DNA of 64,000 bases from an uncultured Pseudogracilibacillus sp. (GTDB lineage Bacteria; Bacillota; Bacilli; Bacillales; Amphibacillaceae). Positions within the stretch are counted from its first letter, which is position 1, and each line of letters opens with the position of its first letter. The translations under genes were made by a program, and so were the position numbers. The notes under the pieces are model-generated. The model had not been told where the DNA came from, did no database searches, and saw only the letters and a list, made by a program, of their open reading frames with translations. Location of the stretch: positions 17,553-81,552 of the forward strand of contig CALJVC010000053.1 of the NCBI GenBank assembly GCA_937974845.1, read 5' to 3'. Shown here one piece after another: positions 47,981 through 57,749 of this stretch.

Positions 47981-49096
47981 CTAGCGATTACGATTACGAT
48001 TTCTTAAGAATGTAGGAATATCTAACGTTTCTTCATCTTGAAGAGAAGTTACTGGCGGTTCTTCTTTTCGACGATGATAAGCTGAATCTTCCATTTCTTG
48101 ATTTGCTTTATTCGGCATGGTTCGCTTCATTGGGCGTTCTTTACTATCATCAAAGCCTGTAGCGATAACAGTGACAACTACTTCATCTTTTAAGTTTTCA
48201 TTGATTACGTTACCGAAAATCACATTAACGTCTTCATCTGCCGCTGAAATAACGAGATCGGCTGCTTCTTGAACTTCAAACAAGCTCAGACTAGGTCCCC
48301 CAGAAATATTCATTAGAATACCTTTTGCACCATCGATAGACGTTTCTAACAATGGAGAAGAAATCGCTTTTTTTGCCGCTTCAACCGCCCGGTTTTCTCC
48401 AGAAGCAACACCGATTCCCATCAAGGCAGAACCTTTGTTGGACATAATCGTTTTCACATCCGCAAAGTCGACGTTAATGAGACCAGGCTTTGCAATTAAA
48501 TCAGAGATACCTTGAACCCCTTGTCTCAGCACGTTATCCGCTTCCCGGAAAGCTTCAAGCATCGGTGTGTTTTTATCTACAATTTCTAATAAACGATCAT
48601 TAGGAATAACAATTAGAGTATCGACATTTTCCTTTAAAGATTCTATTCCAGCCTTTGCCTGCCTTTGACGACGAATCCCTTCGAAGCTAAAAGGACGAGT
48701 GACGACACCAACGGTAAGGGCTCCGACCTCTTTAGCAATCTCTGCAATCACTGGAGCGGCCCCTGTTCCTGTCCCTCCGCCCTTTCCTGCAGTAACAAAG
48801 ACCATGTCGGCACCTTTTAATACTTCTTCAATTTGCTCTCTGCTTTCTTCTGCCGCTTTCTTTCCAATTTCCGGATTAGCTCCAGCACCGAGTCCTCGGG
48901 TTAATTTTTCCCCTATTTGAAGCTTCGTTTCTGCCTTTGATAGGTTTAAAGCTTGAGCGTCGGTGTTTACAGCGATAAATTCCACACCTTCTACACCATG
49001 CTCAATCATTCGATTCACAGCGTTATTACCGCCACCGCCTACTCCTATAACTTTTATCGTAGCTAGTTGATCCATACTAGTATCGAATTCTAACAT
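47981..49096 (-). CDS. ftsZ: Tubulin-like cell division GTPase FtsZ
   Basis: 371 residues, forms the Z ring. GTP-binding [13 protein letters not shown] and the tubulin signature [13 protein letters not shown]; catalytic T7 loop [12 protein letters not shown]-terminal conserved peptide [11 protein letters not shown] that binds FtsA and SepF. ATG 49096 has AGGAGG at 7 bases; the frame opens at 49117. Last gene of the division cluster, 48 bases after ftsA. Confidence 0.98.
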   Translation of the reverse strand: MLEFDTSMDQLATIKVIGVGGGGNNAVNRMIEHGVEGVEFIAVNTDAQALNLSKAETKLQIGEKLTRGLGAGANPEIGKKAAEESREQIEEVLKGADMVFVTAGKGGGTGTGAAPVIAEIAKEVGALTVGVVTRPFSFEGIRRQRQAKAGIESLKENVDTLIVIPNDRLLEIVDKNTPMLEAFREADNVLRQGVQGISDLIAKPGLINVDFADVKTIMSNKGSALMGIGVASGENRAVEAAKKAISSPLLETSIDGAKGILMNISGGPSLSLFEVQEAADLVISAADEDVNVIFGNVINENLKDEVVVTVIATGFDDSKERPMKRTMPNKANQEMEDSAYHRRKEEPPVTSLQDEETLDIPTFLRNRNRNR

Positions 49097-49144
49097 TGTT
49101 TGTCCTCCTAAATCCAAGCGCGATTCAATCGCCCGTACATAATT

Positions 49145-50428
49145 TTATTCGAAAAAAGATTTGAAAAAGTTAGCCATCTTGGAACCTTTGTTTTGTTCCG
49201 TTCCTTTGTCTGTAAATTCCTTTTTATTTGTTTCTTTCACTTTACGATTTGGTGAGGGTTCATCTAAGGTGACCGATGTCCCGAGCTCCTTGCCCTGGAC
49301 CTTTGCATTTTGGTGAGCAAATTGGATTGTCCCAATTCCCACCGTATATTGAGGTTCGCGAACTCCGATATAATCCGGAATGGCTATACGTGCATTCGAT
49401 TCAAATACCGCTTGTGCCAAATCTAGAGCTCCTGGCATTTTCATTGTGCCACCGGTTAAGATGTAGCCACCGCGCAAATCATGGTAGCCCATTCTTCTTA
49501 GCTCGCGAAGCGCTAATTCGTAAATTTCTTCTAGTCTTGCTTCAATCATATCAGATATTTCTAATTGATTAAATGTTTTCTTTTCATTACTACCAATAAT
49601 TGATACTTCTACCTTCTCATCTTCATCTGCAGTTTCATAAAAAGCATGACCGTAATGAAGCTTTATTTCTTCCGCTTCTTCCGTCGAAGTGCGCATACCA
49701 ATGGATAAGTCCTTTGTTATATTTTCTCCACCAAGAGGTATGACTGAACTCGCAGCTAAAAAATTATCCTCAAAAACCGAAACCGTCGTACAGCCACCAC
49801 CGACATCGATTAGTGCTACTCCTAAGTTTCGTTCATCCTTCGAAAGAGCGATAGTGCCTGCAGCTAAGGGTTGTAATACAACATCGACGATATGTAAGCC
49901 TGCCCTTTCAACACAACGTAAAACATTATGTAAAGCTGTTTTTGAAGTAGTGATAATCGTCCCTTCCATCTCTAAACGGACGCCGATCATTCCGCGCGGG
50001 TCACTAATTTCATCAAAACCATCGACGATAAATTGTTTTGGAATGACATCGATAATCTCTCTTTCTGGCGGAATGGACATCACTTGCGCCGCTTCAATAA
50101 CCCTTGTGACATCCTCATCGCCAATTTCACGGTTTTCACTTTGGACTGCTACTACGCCATGGCAGGAATGGAGCTGGACGTGATTAGCATTCACAGCAAC
50201 GACGACGTTATTAATTGTCATATCTACCATATGTTCAGCCTGCTCTACCGCCTCTTTAATAGACTTGACGGTTTCATCGATATCGACGATAGCTCCTTTA
50301 CGTAGGCCAGTAGATTTTGCCGTCCCCACACCGATAATATTCAATGAATCATTTAATACCTCACCGATGATTACTTTAATTTGTGATGTTCCGATATCTA
50401 AACTTACTAATACATCATTCAAACTCAT
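49145..50428 (-). CDS. ftsA: Actin-like cell division protein FtsA
   Basis: 427 residues; ATP-binding membrane tether of FtsZ. Phosphate-1 loop SLDIGTSQIKVIIGE, SHA-type 1C domain, IDVGGGCTTVSVF and YILTGGTMKMPG. It ends in the amphipathic membrane-targeting helix MANFFKSFFE. The start has GAGGTG SD. B. subtilis has ylxW, ylxX and sbp between divIB and ftsA; here the gap is 27 bases. Confidence 0.97.
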   Translation of the reverse strand: MSLNDVLVSLDIGTSQIKVIIGEVLNDSLNIIGVGTAKSTGLRKGAIVDIDETVKSIKEAVEQAEHMVDMTINNVVVAVNANHVQLHSCHGVVAVQSENREIGDEDVTRVIEAAQVMSIPPEREIIDVIPKQFIVDGFDEISDPRGMIGVRLEMEGTIITTSKTALHNVLRCVERAGLHIVDVVLQPLAAGTIALSKDERNLGVALIDVGGGCTTVSVFEDNFLAASSVIPLGGENITKDLSIGMRTSTEEAEEIKLHYGHAFYETADEDEKVEVSIIGSNEKKTFNQLEISDMIEARLEEIYELALRELRRMGYHDLRGGYILTGGTMKMPGALDLAQAVFESNARIAIPDYIGVREPQYTVGIGTIQFAHQNAKVQGKELGTSVTLDEPSPNRKVKETNKKEFTDKGTEQNKGSKMANFFKSFFE

Positions 50429-50455
50429 TTATGGCACCTCCACGAGCTTCTAACA

Positions 50456-51199
50456 CTATTCGAACCTTTCTACATATACTCCGACATCCATATGGATAAT
50501 CCCTTTTTTCTTCGAATCTAACTGGGCAACAATAGAAGGATATGTATTCATTTTATTAGCAAAATCACGAATCGTTGCCTGAACGATAAATCCATCATTC
50601 ATATAAAGAACAACTTTATACTTATTAGTATCCGTCGGCTTCCAATGGATTTCAGAAATTAAGGTTAAAATATGGTCTGATACGTCATCGAGTTCTTCGA
50701 CGAAGCGTTGTAAATATAACTCATCAGTAAAATTAACGAAAATCGGAGCACTTCCTGGCTTTGTAATTTCTGCATTTTTAATCACTAGCCCGTCCTGAAC
50801 TACAGGCAAATAATGTTTTTTCTCTTTTATATAGCCAACGATTTCTTTCTCTGAAATAGTAATTTGTACGGTCTGTGGAAGCTTTCGCTCAACTTGAACC
50901 TCCTCGACTATTGGATGGGAGGCAATCTTTTTCTCGATAGAACTTGTATTAATCCGCCAAATATTTTGATCTATTTCTAACTCACTATATGTCAAAATTT
51001 GTTCATCAGTAATCACTTGATTACCGTCGATTTCAATCCGGGCGATATCACTTAAGGGAGATTGAAGATAAACGATGATTGCGATCAGAAGAAAAAACAA
51101 AGTTAAATAGAAAAGCAAAGTTCTGTTCGCTTTTTTTCTTCTTTTTTCTTTTAACTTTGGGATTCGATCTTCAATCGAAACAACTTTTTCTTCTTCCAT
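50456..51199 (-). CDS. divIB: Division protein DivIB (FtsQ)
   Basis: 247 residues: short basic cytoplasmic tail, one transmembrane helix (~28-47), then POTRA (SPLSDIARIEIDGNQVITDEQI) and FtsQ-type beta domains. It forms the DivIB-DivIC-FtsL complex that controls septal wall synthesis. In B. subtilis murG and murB come between spoVE and divIB; neither is present here. Confidence 0.94.
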   Translation of the reverse strand: MEEEKVVSIEDRIPKLKEKRRKKANRTLLFYLTLFFLLIAIIVYLQSPLSDIARIEIDGNQVITDEQILTYSELEIDQNIWRINTSSIEKKIASHPIVEEVQVERKLPQTVQITISEKEIVGYIKEKKHYLPVVQDGLVIKNAEITKPGSAPIFVNFTDELYLQRFVEELDDVSDHILTLISEIHWKPTDTNKYKVVLYMNDGFIVQATIRDFANKMNTYPSIVAQLDSKKKGIIHMDVGVYVERFE

Positions 51200-51292
51200 C
51201 TTTTTTCCCTCTTCGCCTAAAAATATCTTAAATTAAATTATAACATACAATTTAGTCAAACAGCTAATAGTTATCAAATTTTCATCAATTTT

Positions 51293-52399
51293 TTATTCTC
51301 TTTCATAGATACTTATGTTTAATAAAATTCCAATTGATGCTAATGTGAGGGTTAAAGAAGACCCACCATAACTTAAAAATGGTAAAGTAATACCGGTAAT
51401 TGGTATCAAACCGATGACGACACTAATATTAATCATAAACTGTATCGTCAACATTACAATGATTCCGATGGCAGTATAACGGGCAAAAGAGTCCACACTA
51501 CGAAGGGATGTCGCTAAGCCTTGGCGAAAAAGTATATAAAACAAGATAATGACAAAGGCACCACCGATAAAGCCTAATTCCTCGGCTACAATTGCAAAGA
51601 TAAAGTCTGTCTGGGGTTCCGGTAAATAGAAATACTTTTGTAAACTTCTACCAAACCCGACTCCTAAAAGCTTCCCTGGTCCTATTGCATACAAGGATTG
51701 AATAATTTGAAAACCGTCCCCTAAAGGATCATCCCAAGGATTGAGAAAAGAAGTAATCCTACTAATCCTATAGGGAGCAGATATAATAAGTAACGTAAAA
51801 GCGACGATCCCCATCAGGCCTAAATAGATAAAATATTTCAACCGAGCGCCTGCGATAAAAATCATGATGACACAAGTAAGAACGAGCACAACGCCCGTAC
51901 CTAAATCCGGTTGGAGCATGATTAAGAAGAAACAAAAAATAACGAGGGAAAGCGGTTGTAAAAACCCCTTCCAAAAAGTTGTCATATCTTTTTTATGCTT
52001 CGATAAATAATCCGCTAAATACAATATTAGACCTAGCTTAATAAATTCGGCCGGTTGGATACTAAAGGCACCGACCCCAATCCAGCTCTGGGCTCCTCCC
52101 CGGGACATACCGATTCCTGGAATGAGGACGAGGATTAATAAAGCGATGCATAGAAGTAAAATCGGCTTAGTATACCGACGAAGTCTCTCGTAAGGAACGT
52201 AGGTCACTAGCCCCATCATAACTAAACCTAGACTAGCAAATAACAATTGCCGTTTTAAAAAGTAAAACTTATCCCCATACTTAAACTCTGCCCATATGTA
52301 TGACGAGCTGTACACAAAGAGAATACCAATCGTTAATAAAGTAAGCACGATGATAATGAGCGATACATTAGGACCCTTCCCTTGGATTGAACGGTTCAT
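51293..52399 (-). CDS. spoVE: SEDS-family glycosyltransferase SpoVE
   Basis: 368 residues, ten predicted transmembrane helices. SEDS motifs GMSRGGAQSWIGVGAFSIQPAEFIKLG, QPDLGTGVVL and LPFLSYGGSS are present. Position downstream of murD and length fit SpoVE, which polymerises spore cortex peptidoglycan with SpoVD. FtsW is the alternative, since it is a close paralogue. The SD (GGAGGG) lies in the 3' arm of a hairpin. Confidence 0.88.
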   Translation of the reverse strand: MNRSIQGKGPNVSLIIIVLTLLTIGILFVYSSSYIWAEFKYGDKFYFLKRQLLFASLGLVMMGLVTYVPYERLRRYTKPILLLCIALLILVLIPGIGMSRGGAQSWIGVGAFSIQPAEFIKLGLILYLADYLSKHKKDMTTFWKGFLQPLSLVIFCFFLIMLQPDLGTGVVLVLTCVIMIFIAGARLKYFIYLGLMGIVAFTLLIISAPYRISRITSFLNPWDDPLGDGFQIIQSLYAIGPGKLLGVGFGRSLQKYFYLPEPQTDFIFAIVAEELGFIGGAFVIILFYILFRQGLATSLRSVDSFARYTAIGIIVMLTIQFMINISVVIGLIPITGITLPFLSYGGSSLTLTLASIGILLNISIYERE

Positions 52400-52406
52400 T
52401 GTTTAT

Positions 52407-52427
52407 CCCTCCATGAAAAATGGAGAA
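52407..52427 (-). promoter_or_regulatory. Hairpin masking the spoVE ribosome binding site
   Basis: On the minus strand TTCTCCAT and ATGGAGGG pair (8 bp, two of them G-U) around a 5-base loop. The 3' arm is the spoVE SD, 7 bases from the ATG. Translation of spoVE may therefore be low unless ribosomes finishing murD open the stem. Confidence 0.5.
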
Positions 52428-52450
52428 AAGTGCATCTTAGCCTTATCTCC

Positions 52451-53806
52451 TTATGCTAATGTATGCACTGTATCGATAAACAAGTACCCTCTTTCTTCAA
52501 AAGTCTTATATTGATCCCAGCTAGCACAGGCAGGAGAAAGAAGAATCGTATCTCCACGCTCTGAAATGGCAAATGCTAGCTTCGTAGCCTCTATAACATC
52601 TTCTACCCGATGTACCTCCTTAATTCCTGCTTTTTCTCCTACTAGGGCTAACTTTTCTTTCGTTTCTCCAAAAATGATCATTCCTTTAACATCGTTTAAA
52701 TAAGGTATGAGTCGCTCAAAGTCTTCTTGACGGTCCAAACCACCTGCTAATAAGATTACCGGTTGTGAAAAAGCTTGTAGGGCCATTTGAGTTGCTAAAA
52801 TATTCGTTGCTTTTGAGTCGTTGTAAAACCTTCTCCCCTTTACCTCCGTCACAAACTGTAGCCGGTGTTCAACGCCAGAAAAGGTCTTTAACACAGCTTG
52901 AATACTTTCTGTCGGAACCTGAGAAAGCTTGCTTATTGCAAGGGCAGCTAACATATTTTCTACGTTATGTTCACCGACGAGAGCAACTTCATTAAGTGAA
53001 ATAATCTTTTCATCTTTGAAATACAAATAATCGCCGTCGGTCCAGGCCCCCTCCTTCTCTAAGCTTTGCCTTGTAGAAAAAGGAACTTTCTGCGCTTTTG
53101 CCCCTTCGATTAATCGTAGCACCTTTTCTTGATCGGCATTGTAGACGAGAAAGTCCTCTTCGGTTTGGTTTTGAAAGATTTGAGCCTTTGCCGATTCATA
53201 ATTAGCCACGGTTTTATGATAATCTAAATGGGCGTCGTACAAGTTTAAAATACAAGCGATATGAGGTCGAAAACTTTCCGTCCCTAATAATTGAAAAGAA
53301 GATAATTCTAAGAGAAGCCGCTCCTCGTCTTTTAACGTTTGAGCGACTTCTGAAGCAACGATGCCAATATTTCCTGCTAGTTTAGCCGGAACCTCGCCCT
53401 CCTGCAACATATGATCGGTCAGCATCGTCGTCGTCGTTTTTCCATTAGAACCGGTAATGCCAATAATTGGGTTCGGCGCCGCTAGATGATAAGCTAATTC
53501 GACCTCTGTAAAAACTGGTATTTTATTTTCTAAAGCCCGTTCAACTATCGGATGCTCATAAGGAATACCAGGGTTTTTAATTAGGACATCGATTCCTTCT
53601 AATACGGAAACCGGATGGGAACCGAGGATTATTTCTACCCCTAGCTCCTTAAGGGCTTGCACCTCCTCCGCTTCCTCCTTTGTGTCGCGGTCGTTGACCC
53701 GAACTTGAATCCCCGATTGAGCTAATAACTTTGCTGCTGCTTCTCCACTTTTCGCTAAGCCTAACACTAGTGCATGTTTATATGGAAAACCTGTTAACCT
53801 TCTCAA
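52451..53806 (-). CDS. murD: UDP-N-acetylmuramoyl-L-alanine--D-glutamate ligase
   Basis: Adds D-Glu to the peptidoglycan precursor; 451 residues. N-terminal [15 protein letters not shown] loop [14 protein letters not shown], and C-terminal NDSKATN. TTG 53806 with SD GAGGTGG at 7 bases gives the family length and a four-base overlap with the mraY stop; the frame opens at 53884 inside mraY. Confidence 0.96.
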   Translation of the reverse strand: MRRLTGFPYKHALVLGLAKSGEAAAKLLAQSGIQVRVNDRDTKEEAEEVQALKELGVEIILGSHPVSVLEGIDVLIKNPGIPYEHPIVERALENKIPVFTEVELAYHLAAPNPIIGITGSNGKTTTTMLTDHMLQEGEVPAKLAGNIGIVASEVAQTLKDEERLLLELSSFQLLGTESFRPHIACILNLYDAHLDYHKTVANYESAKAQIFQNQTEEDFLVYNADQEKVLRLIEGAKAQKVPFSTRQSLEKEGAWTDGDYLYFKDEKIISLNEVALVGEHNVENMLAALAISKLSQVPTESIQAVLKTFSGVEHRLQFVTEVKGRRFYNDSKATNILATQMALQAFSQPVILLAGGLDRQEDFERLIPYLNDVKGMIIFGETKEKLALVGEKAGIKEVHRVEDVIEATKLAFAISERGDTILLSPACASWDQYKTFEERGYLFIDTVHTLA

Positions 53807-54792
53807 GTCAATGCCACCTCGATATATATACCTAATATTGCAAAGATAATACCTACGACCCAGAATGTCGTCACTACCCGCCATTCAGACCACCCTTTAA
53901 GTTCGTAATGGTGGTGGAGCGGGCTCATCTTAAAGACACGTTTACCCGTTAATTTAAAGGAAATAACTTGTATGATTACTGATAAAGTCTCGATTACAAA
54001 GACCCCGCCGATAATAACGAGTAAAATTTCTAATTTCATTAAAATTGCCACTGCGGCAATCGCAGCACCTAAGGCTAAGGAGCCGGTATCTCCCATAAAT
54101 ACTTTTGCAGGATGGGCGTTAAAAACTAAAAACCCTAATAAAGCACCGACAACTGCTAAGGCAAAGACCATGACGGTATTAAATTGCGGAAAACTATTTG
54201 CCGCCAATAAAGCAAAGGAACCAAAAGCAACGGCAGCTGTACCGGCTAATAGACCGTCTAAGCCATCGGTTAAGTTAACAGCATTAGAAGAACCAACCAT
54301 CATAAAAATAACGAGTAATGGATATAAGATTCCTAGCTCCCACTCTATCGCTGTCCCAGGAATTTGCACGGTGGTCGGAAAATCGTTGACATATAGTAAC
54401 ATATAAAATATGACGGCAACGACGATTTGACCGACTAATTTCTGCCTCGATGTAAGGCCAAGGTTTCTTTTTAAAGCAATTTTTATAAAATCATCTAAAA
54501 AGCCGATCAAACCGTAACCGATAAGCGCAAATAAGAGTAGCCAAAATTGGTAATCTATTTCATCACCAAAAAATTTATACATAATTATAGCGCTCGTTAT
54601 CACAATACTAAAGACAATTACTGTACCGCCCATCGTCGGTGTCCCAGATTTTTTATAATGGGATTTTGGTCCCTCTTCACGAATACTCTGTCCAAACTTC
54701 AATCGCTTCAGGAAAGGAATTACAATCGGACTGATTAGGACAGTAATTAAAAAACTAATCGCTAAAGTCATTAATACGATATATTGGCTCAC
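53803..54792 (-). CDS. mraY: Phospho-N-acetylmuramoyl-pentapeptide transferase
   Basis: Makes lipid I from UDP-MurNAc-pentapeptide and undecaprenyl phosphate; 329 residues, ten membrane helices. Motifs: [16 protein letters not shown], the Asp pair in [20 protein letters not shown] and the C-terminal [12 protein letters not shown] 54792 aligns with the family N-terminus and has AAGGA upstream. Confidence 0.97.
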   Translation of the reverse strand: MSQYIVLMTLAISFLITVLISPIVIPFLKRLKFGQSIREEGPKSHYKKSGTPTMGGTVIVFSIVITSAIIMYKFFGDEIDYQFWLLLFALIGYGLIGFLDDFIKIALKRNLGLTSRQKLVGQIVVAVIFYMLLYVNDFPTTVQIPGTAIEWELGILYPLLVIFMMVGSSNAVNLTDGLDGLLAGTAAVAFGSFALLAANSFPQFNTVMVFALAVVGALLGFLVFNAHPAKVFMGDTGSLALGAAIAAVAILMKLEILLVIIGGVFVIETLSVIIQVISFKLTGKRVFKMSPLHHHYELKGWSEWRVVTTFWVVGIIFAILGIYIEVALT

Positions 54793-54808
54793 GTTTCCTT
54801 CCCCCTAT

Positions 54809-56170
54809 TTATTCAGTCACTAATGCTTCGATTAACGTTTCAAAAGCCATCCCACGGGAAGCTTTAAATAACGCAATCGTTCCCTCTTCCATTAAGGGCG
54901 CTAACCGTTCAACTAATGCATCACGGTTAGTAAAATGTTCGCTATGAATACTAGATGCTTTAGATAAGCCTTCCAAAATCTGACGGGCCTGCTCTCCATA
55001 AGTAAATAAATAGTCAATCGGTGTATCAATTGCCTTGCCGATTTGTCGATGGAAGTCCTTAGAGTACTTTCCTAACTCTAGTACATCGCCTAAAACGAGA
55101 ATACGCCGATCGAATCCTTCTATTTGTTTTATGATTTGAATAGCACCGATCATCGAAGTAACCGAGGCATTGTAGGCATCATTAATAATTACGGCACCCG
55201 ATGGAGAGCGTAATTGTTCAAAGCGCATTCCGGTCGTTTCACTATCCTTTAGACCCTGGCGTATCTCCTCTTCATCTACACGAAGTAGTCTGGCTACCTC
55301 TATAGCGTAGGCAGCATTCTTCGCATGATGGGCTCCCGTTAGAGGAATGGTATAGGACCTCTCTCCATACACAAAGCGTGTTTCCTCTAAGCTTACTTGT
55401 ACATTAGAGATTTTTCTTATTCCTTGACCCTCCTTTTGAAAACTAAGGGCAATAATGTCTTGCGGAAAAGAATGAGAACGAAGTAACTCCTCATCACCAT
55501 CGATCAATAACCGCCCTTCAGGACCCATGCCATTTACAATTTCTAACTTCGCCTTGGCAATTCCATCCCTCGAACCGAGAAATTCAATGTGAGATTCACC
55601 GATATTTGTAATAATGGCATAATCTGGTCTAGCTATTTGACTAAGACGATTAATCTCACCAAAATTACTCATTCCCATTTCTAATACGAGTACTTCGGTA
55701 TCCCGAGGCATGGATAAAATCGTTAAAGGTAAACCGATTTCGTTATTGAAATTTCCAGCCGTCTTATGGGTTCGGTAGGTCGCTTTTAAAGCCGAGGCAA
55801 CGAAGTCCTTCGTCGTCGTCTTACCATTAGAACCAGTAATTCCTATAACAATTGGGTTGACCCGATTCCGATAGTCTTTCGCTAAACGATGCAAGGCAGT
55901 TAGCGTATCGTCAACATAAAAAAAAAGGCATTTTTCCTGTAGTTCTACCGGCACCTTATAACGTCGGTCCCATAAGGTTGCCACTGCTCCCTGTGCAATG
56001 GCATCTTCCAAAAAGTCATGTCCATTAAACCTTTCACCGACAATCGGAATAAAAAGAGAGTTAGGTTTTTTCTCTCTACTGTCCGTAGAAACGCTCCAGA
56101 CCCCCTCCCCTTGCTCTATTCCTTTATAGTTCGTAAAGCTTGCTTTCAATTCATCAAATGAAAATAACAT
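54809..56170 (-). CDS. murF: UDP-N-acetylmuramoyl-tripeptide--D-alanyl-D-alanine ligase
   Basis: Adds D-Ala-D-Ala; 453 residues. N-terminal STDSREKKPNSLFIPIVGERFNGHDF, ATP loop [14 protein letters not shown], and INDAYNAS. In B. subtilis murF lies elsewhere, next to ddl. Here it is inside the dcw cluster between murE and mraY, the arrangement seen in many other bacteria. Confidence 0.97.
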   Translation of the reverse strand: MLFSFDELKASFTNYKGIEQGEGVWSVSTDSREKKPNSLFIPIVGERFNGHDFLEDAIAQGAVATLWDRRYKVPVELQEKCLFFYVDDTLTALHRLAKDYRNRVNPIVIGITGSNGKTTTKDFVASALKATYRTHKTAGNFNNEIGLPLTILSMPRDTEVLVLEMGMSNFGEINRLSQIARPDYAIITNIGESHIEFLGSRDGIAKAKLEIVNGMGPEGRLLIDGDEELLRSHSFPQDIIALSFQKEGQGIRKISNVQVSLEETRFVYGERSYTIPLTGAHHAKNAAYAIEVARLLRVDEEEIRQGLKDSETTGMRFEQLRSPSGAVIINDAYNASVTSMIGAIQIIKQIEGFDRRILVLGDVLELGKYSKDFHRQIGKAIDTPIDYLFTYGEQARQILEGLSKASSIHSEHFTNRDALVERLAPLMEEGTIALFKASRGMAFETLIEALVTE

Positions 56171-56173
56171 CGC

Positions 56174-57646
56174 TTAAATCCCCTTTTTCTCGATAGCTTC
56201 CTTGGCAACGAGACGATCGTCAAAGTCATAACGAACGCCATTAATTTCTTGATAGGTTTCATGGCCTTTACCAGCTATTAAAACAACATCCCCCGGATTA
56301 GCTAGAGCAATGGCCCGATAAATCGCATCTTTCCTATTTTCTATTACCTCATAGGACTCCCCCGAAGAAAGACCCGAGGTCATATCCTTAAGAATAACTA
56401 AGGGATCCTCTGTTCTCGGATTATCCGATGTAAAGATAGCATAATCACTATAACGAAGGGCAGCCTCAGCCATGAGTGGGCGTTTCCCCCGATCACGGTC
56501 ACCACCGCTACCAACGACGACATAGACCTTGTTTTCAGCAAACTCCTGAATCGTTTTTAAAACATTTTCCAAAGAATCTGGTGTATGGGCATAATCGACG
56601 ATTACAGCATAAGGTTGCCCTATATCTACCCGTTCGAAACGACCATCGACACCGGACATTTTTTCTAAAGCACGTTGAATCGTTGCAAGGGAGATTCCTT
56701 CTACATAAGCAACAGAAATAGCCGCCAACATATTATATACGTTAAAGATCCCATTTAAATGACTCTGGATTCGTAGGGTGCCTTTCGGGGTTTGTACAGT
56801 AAAGTTAGTGCCGGTTAAATGAGTATCAATATTTACAGCCCGAAAATCTGCTTCTTTTTCTATTCCATAGGTAACAATAGGTTGCATCGTCTGTTCTTTG
56901 ATATATGTATGATTAGGGTCATCCGCATTTAAAATAGCAACCTTCCCTTTTTCTCCATACGCACTGCCTAAATTAGAAAACAGTTTCGATTTTGCGTGTA
57001 AATAAGCTTCCATCGTCTTATGGTAGTCTAAGTGGTCCTGCGACAAATTCGTAAACAGGGCCAAGTCGAAATCCGTTCCATAGACCCGGCCTAACTCTAA
57101 GGCGTGGGAGGAAACTTCCATAAAGGCAATATCGACTCCCTTTTCTACCATTTCCGCAAAATATTGCTGTAAGGATAAAGCATCGGGCGTTGTATTGCGT
57201 ACGGCTCGAGTTTCCTCGCCGATTTTCAATTGAATCGTTCCGAGGACAGCTGTTTTTCGCTTGGCTTCTCGGAAGATCCTTTCCAATAAATAGGTAGTCG
57301 TCGTTTTTCCATTAGTTCCCGTAATGCCAACGAGACGCAACTTGTTAGAAGGAAAATCATAGTATTGATTCGCCAGGAGAGCTAAGGCCGTTGTTGTATC
57401 TGGAACAACGACAAGGGGAGCGTCGCCAAGGTCAAGCTGTCTTTGACTAACAATAAGCGCCGCTCCTTTCTCTAGAGCATCCTTGGCAAAATCGTGACCA
57501 TCGACAGTAAAGCCTTCTATACAAACAAAGACATCCCCTTCTTTTACAAGACGAGAATCCATTTGTAGTTGGTTAATTTCTTTTGTATTGTCTATATGAT
57601 ACGCTTCATAGATTGGTAGAATCGATAATAACTCTTGTATTTGCAT
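56174..57646 (-). CDS. murE: UDP-N-acetylmuramoyl-tripeptide synthetase MurE (meso-diaminopimelate type)
   Basis: 490 residues. ATP loop GITGTNGKTTTTYL, carbamylated-Lys region HAKSKLF, and DNPRTEDP, the motif that selects meso-diaminopimelate rather than lysine. The wall is therefore probably A1-gamma type. It overlaps nothing; murF starts 3 bases later. It has its own promoter downstream of spoVD. Confidence 0.97.
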   Translation of the reverse strand: MQIQELLSILPIYEAYHIDNTKEINQLQMDSRLVKEGDVFVCIEGFTVDGHDFAKDALEKGAALIVSQRQLDLGDAPLVVVPDTTTALALLANQYYDFPSNKLRLVGITGTNGKTTTTYLLERIFREAKRKTAVLGTIQLKIGEETRAVRNTTPDALSLQQYFAEMVEKGVDIAFMEVSSHALELGRVYGTDFDLALFTNLSQDHLDYHKTMEAYLHAKSKLFSNLGSAYGEKGKVAILNADDPNHTYIKEQTMQPIVTYGIEKEADFRAVNIDTHLTGTNFTVQTPKGTLRIQSHLNGIFNVYNMLAAISVAYVEGISLATIQRALEKMSGVDGRFERVDIGQPYAVIVDYAHTPDSLENVLKTIQEFAENKVYVVVGSGGDRDRGKRPLMAEAALRYSDYAIFTSDNPRTEDPLVILKDMTSGLSSGESYEVIENRKDAIYRAIALANPGDVVLIAGKGHETYQEINGVRYDFDDRLVAKEAIEKKGI

Positions 57647-57698
57647 TGGATAATAGCTCCTTTTATCCCTTCATTCAAATTTCATTGATAACAAATTA

Positions 57699-57707
57699 AT
57701 TATAACA
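57699..57707 (-). promoter_or_regulatory. Extended -10 promoter for murE-murF-mraY-murD
   Basis: Minus strand TGTTATAAT with TATAAT at 57699-57704 and TGn in front; no clear -35. It lies in the 103-base spoVD-murE gap and would uncouple vegetative precursor genes from the sporulation gene spoVD. Confidence 0.55.
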
Positions 57708-57749
57708 GATAGTATCCCTTTTCACGATACTTATTCACAAGCTTTCATA

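Noticed and set aside
49689..50183. 164-codon plus-strand frame opposite ftsA
   Set aside because: Shadow of ftsA; no SD and no recognisable domain.
53972..54406. 144-codon plus-strand frame opposite mraY
   Set aside because: Composition is that of a reverse complement of a membrane protein gene (Lys/Ala/Pro/Thr rich); mraY is fully conserved on the other strand.
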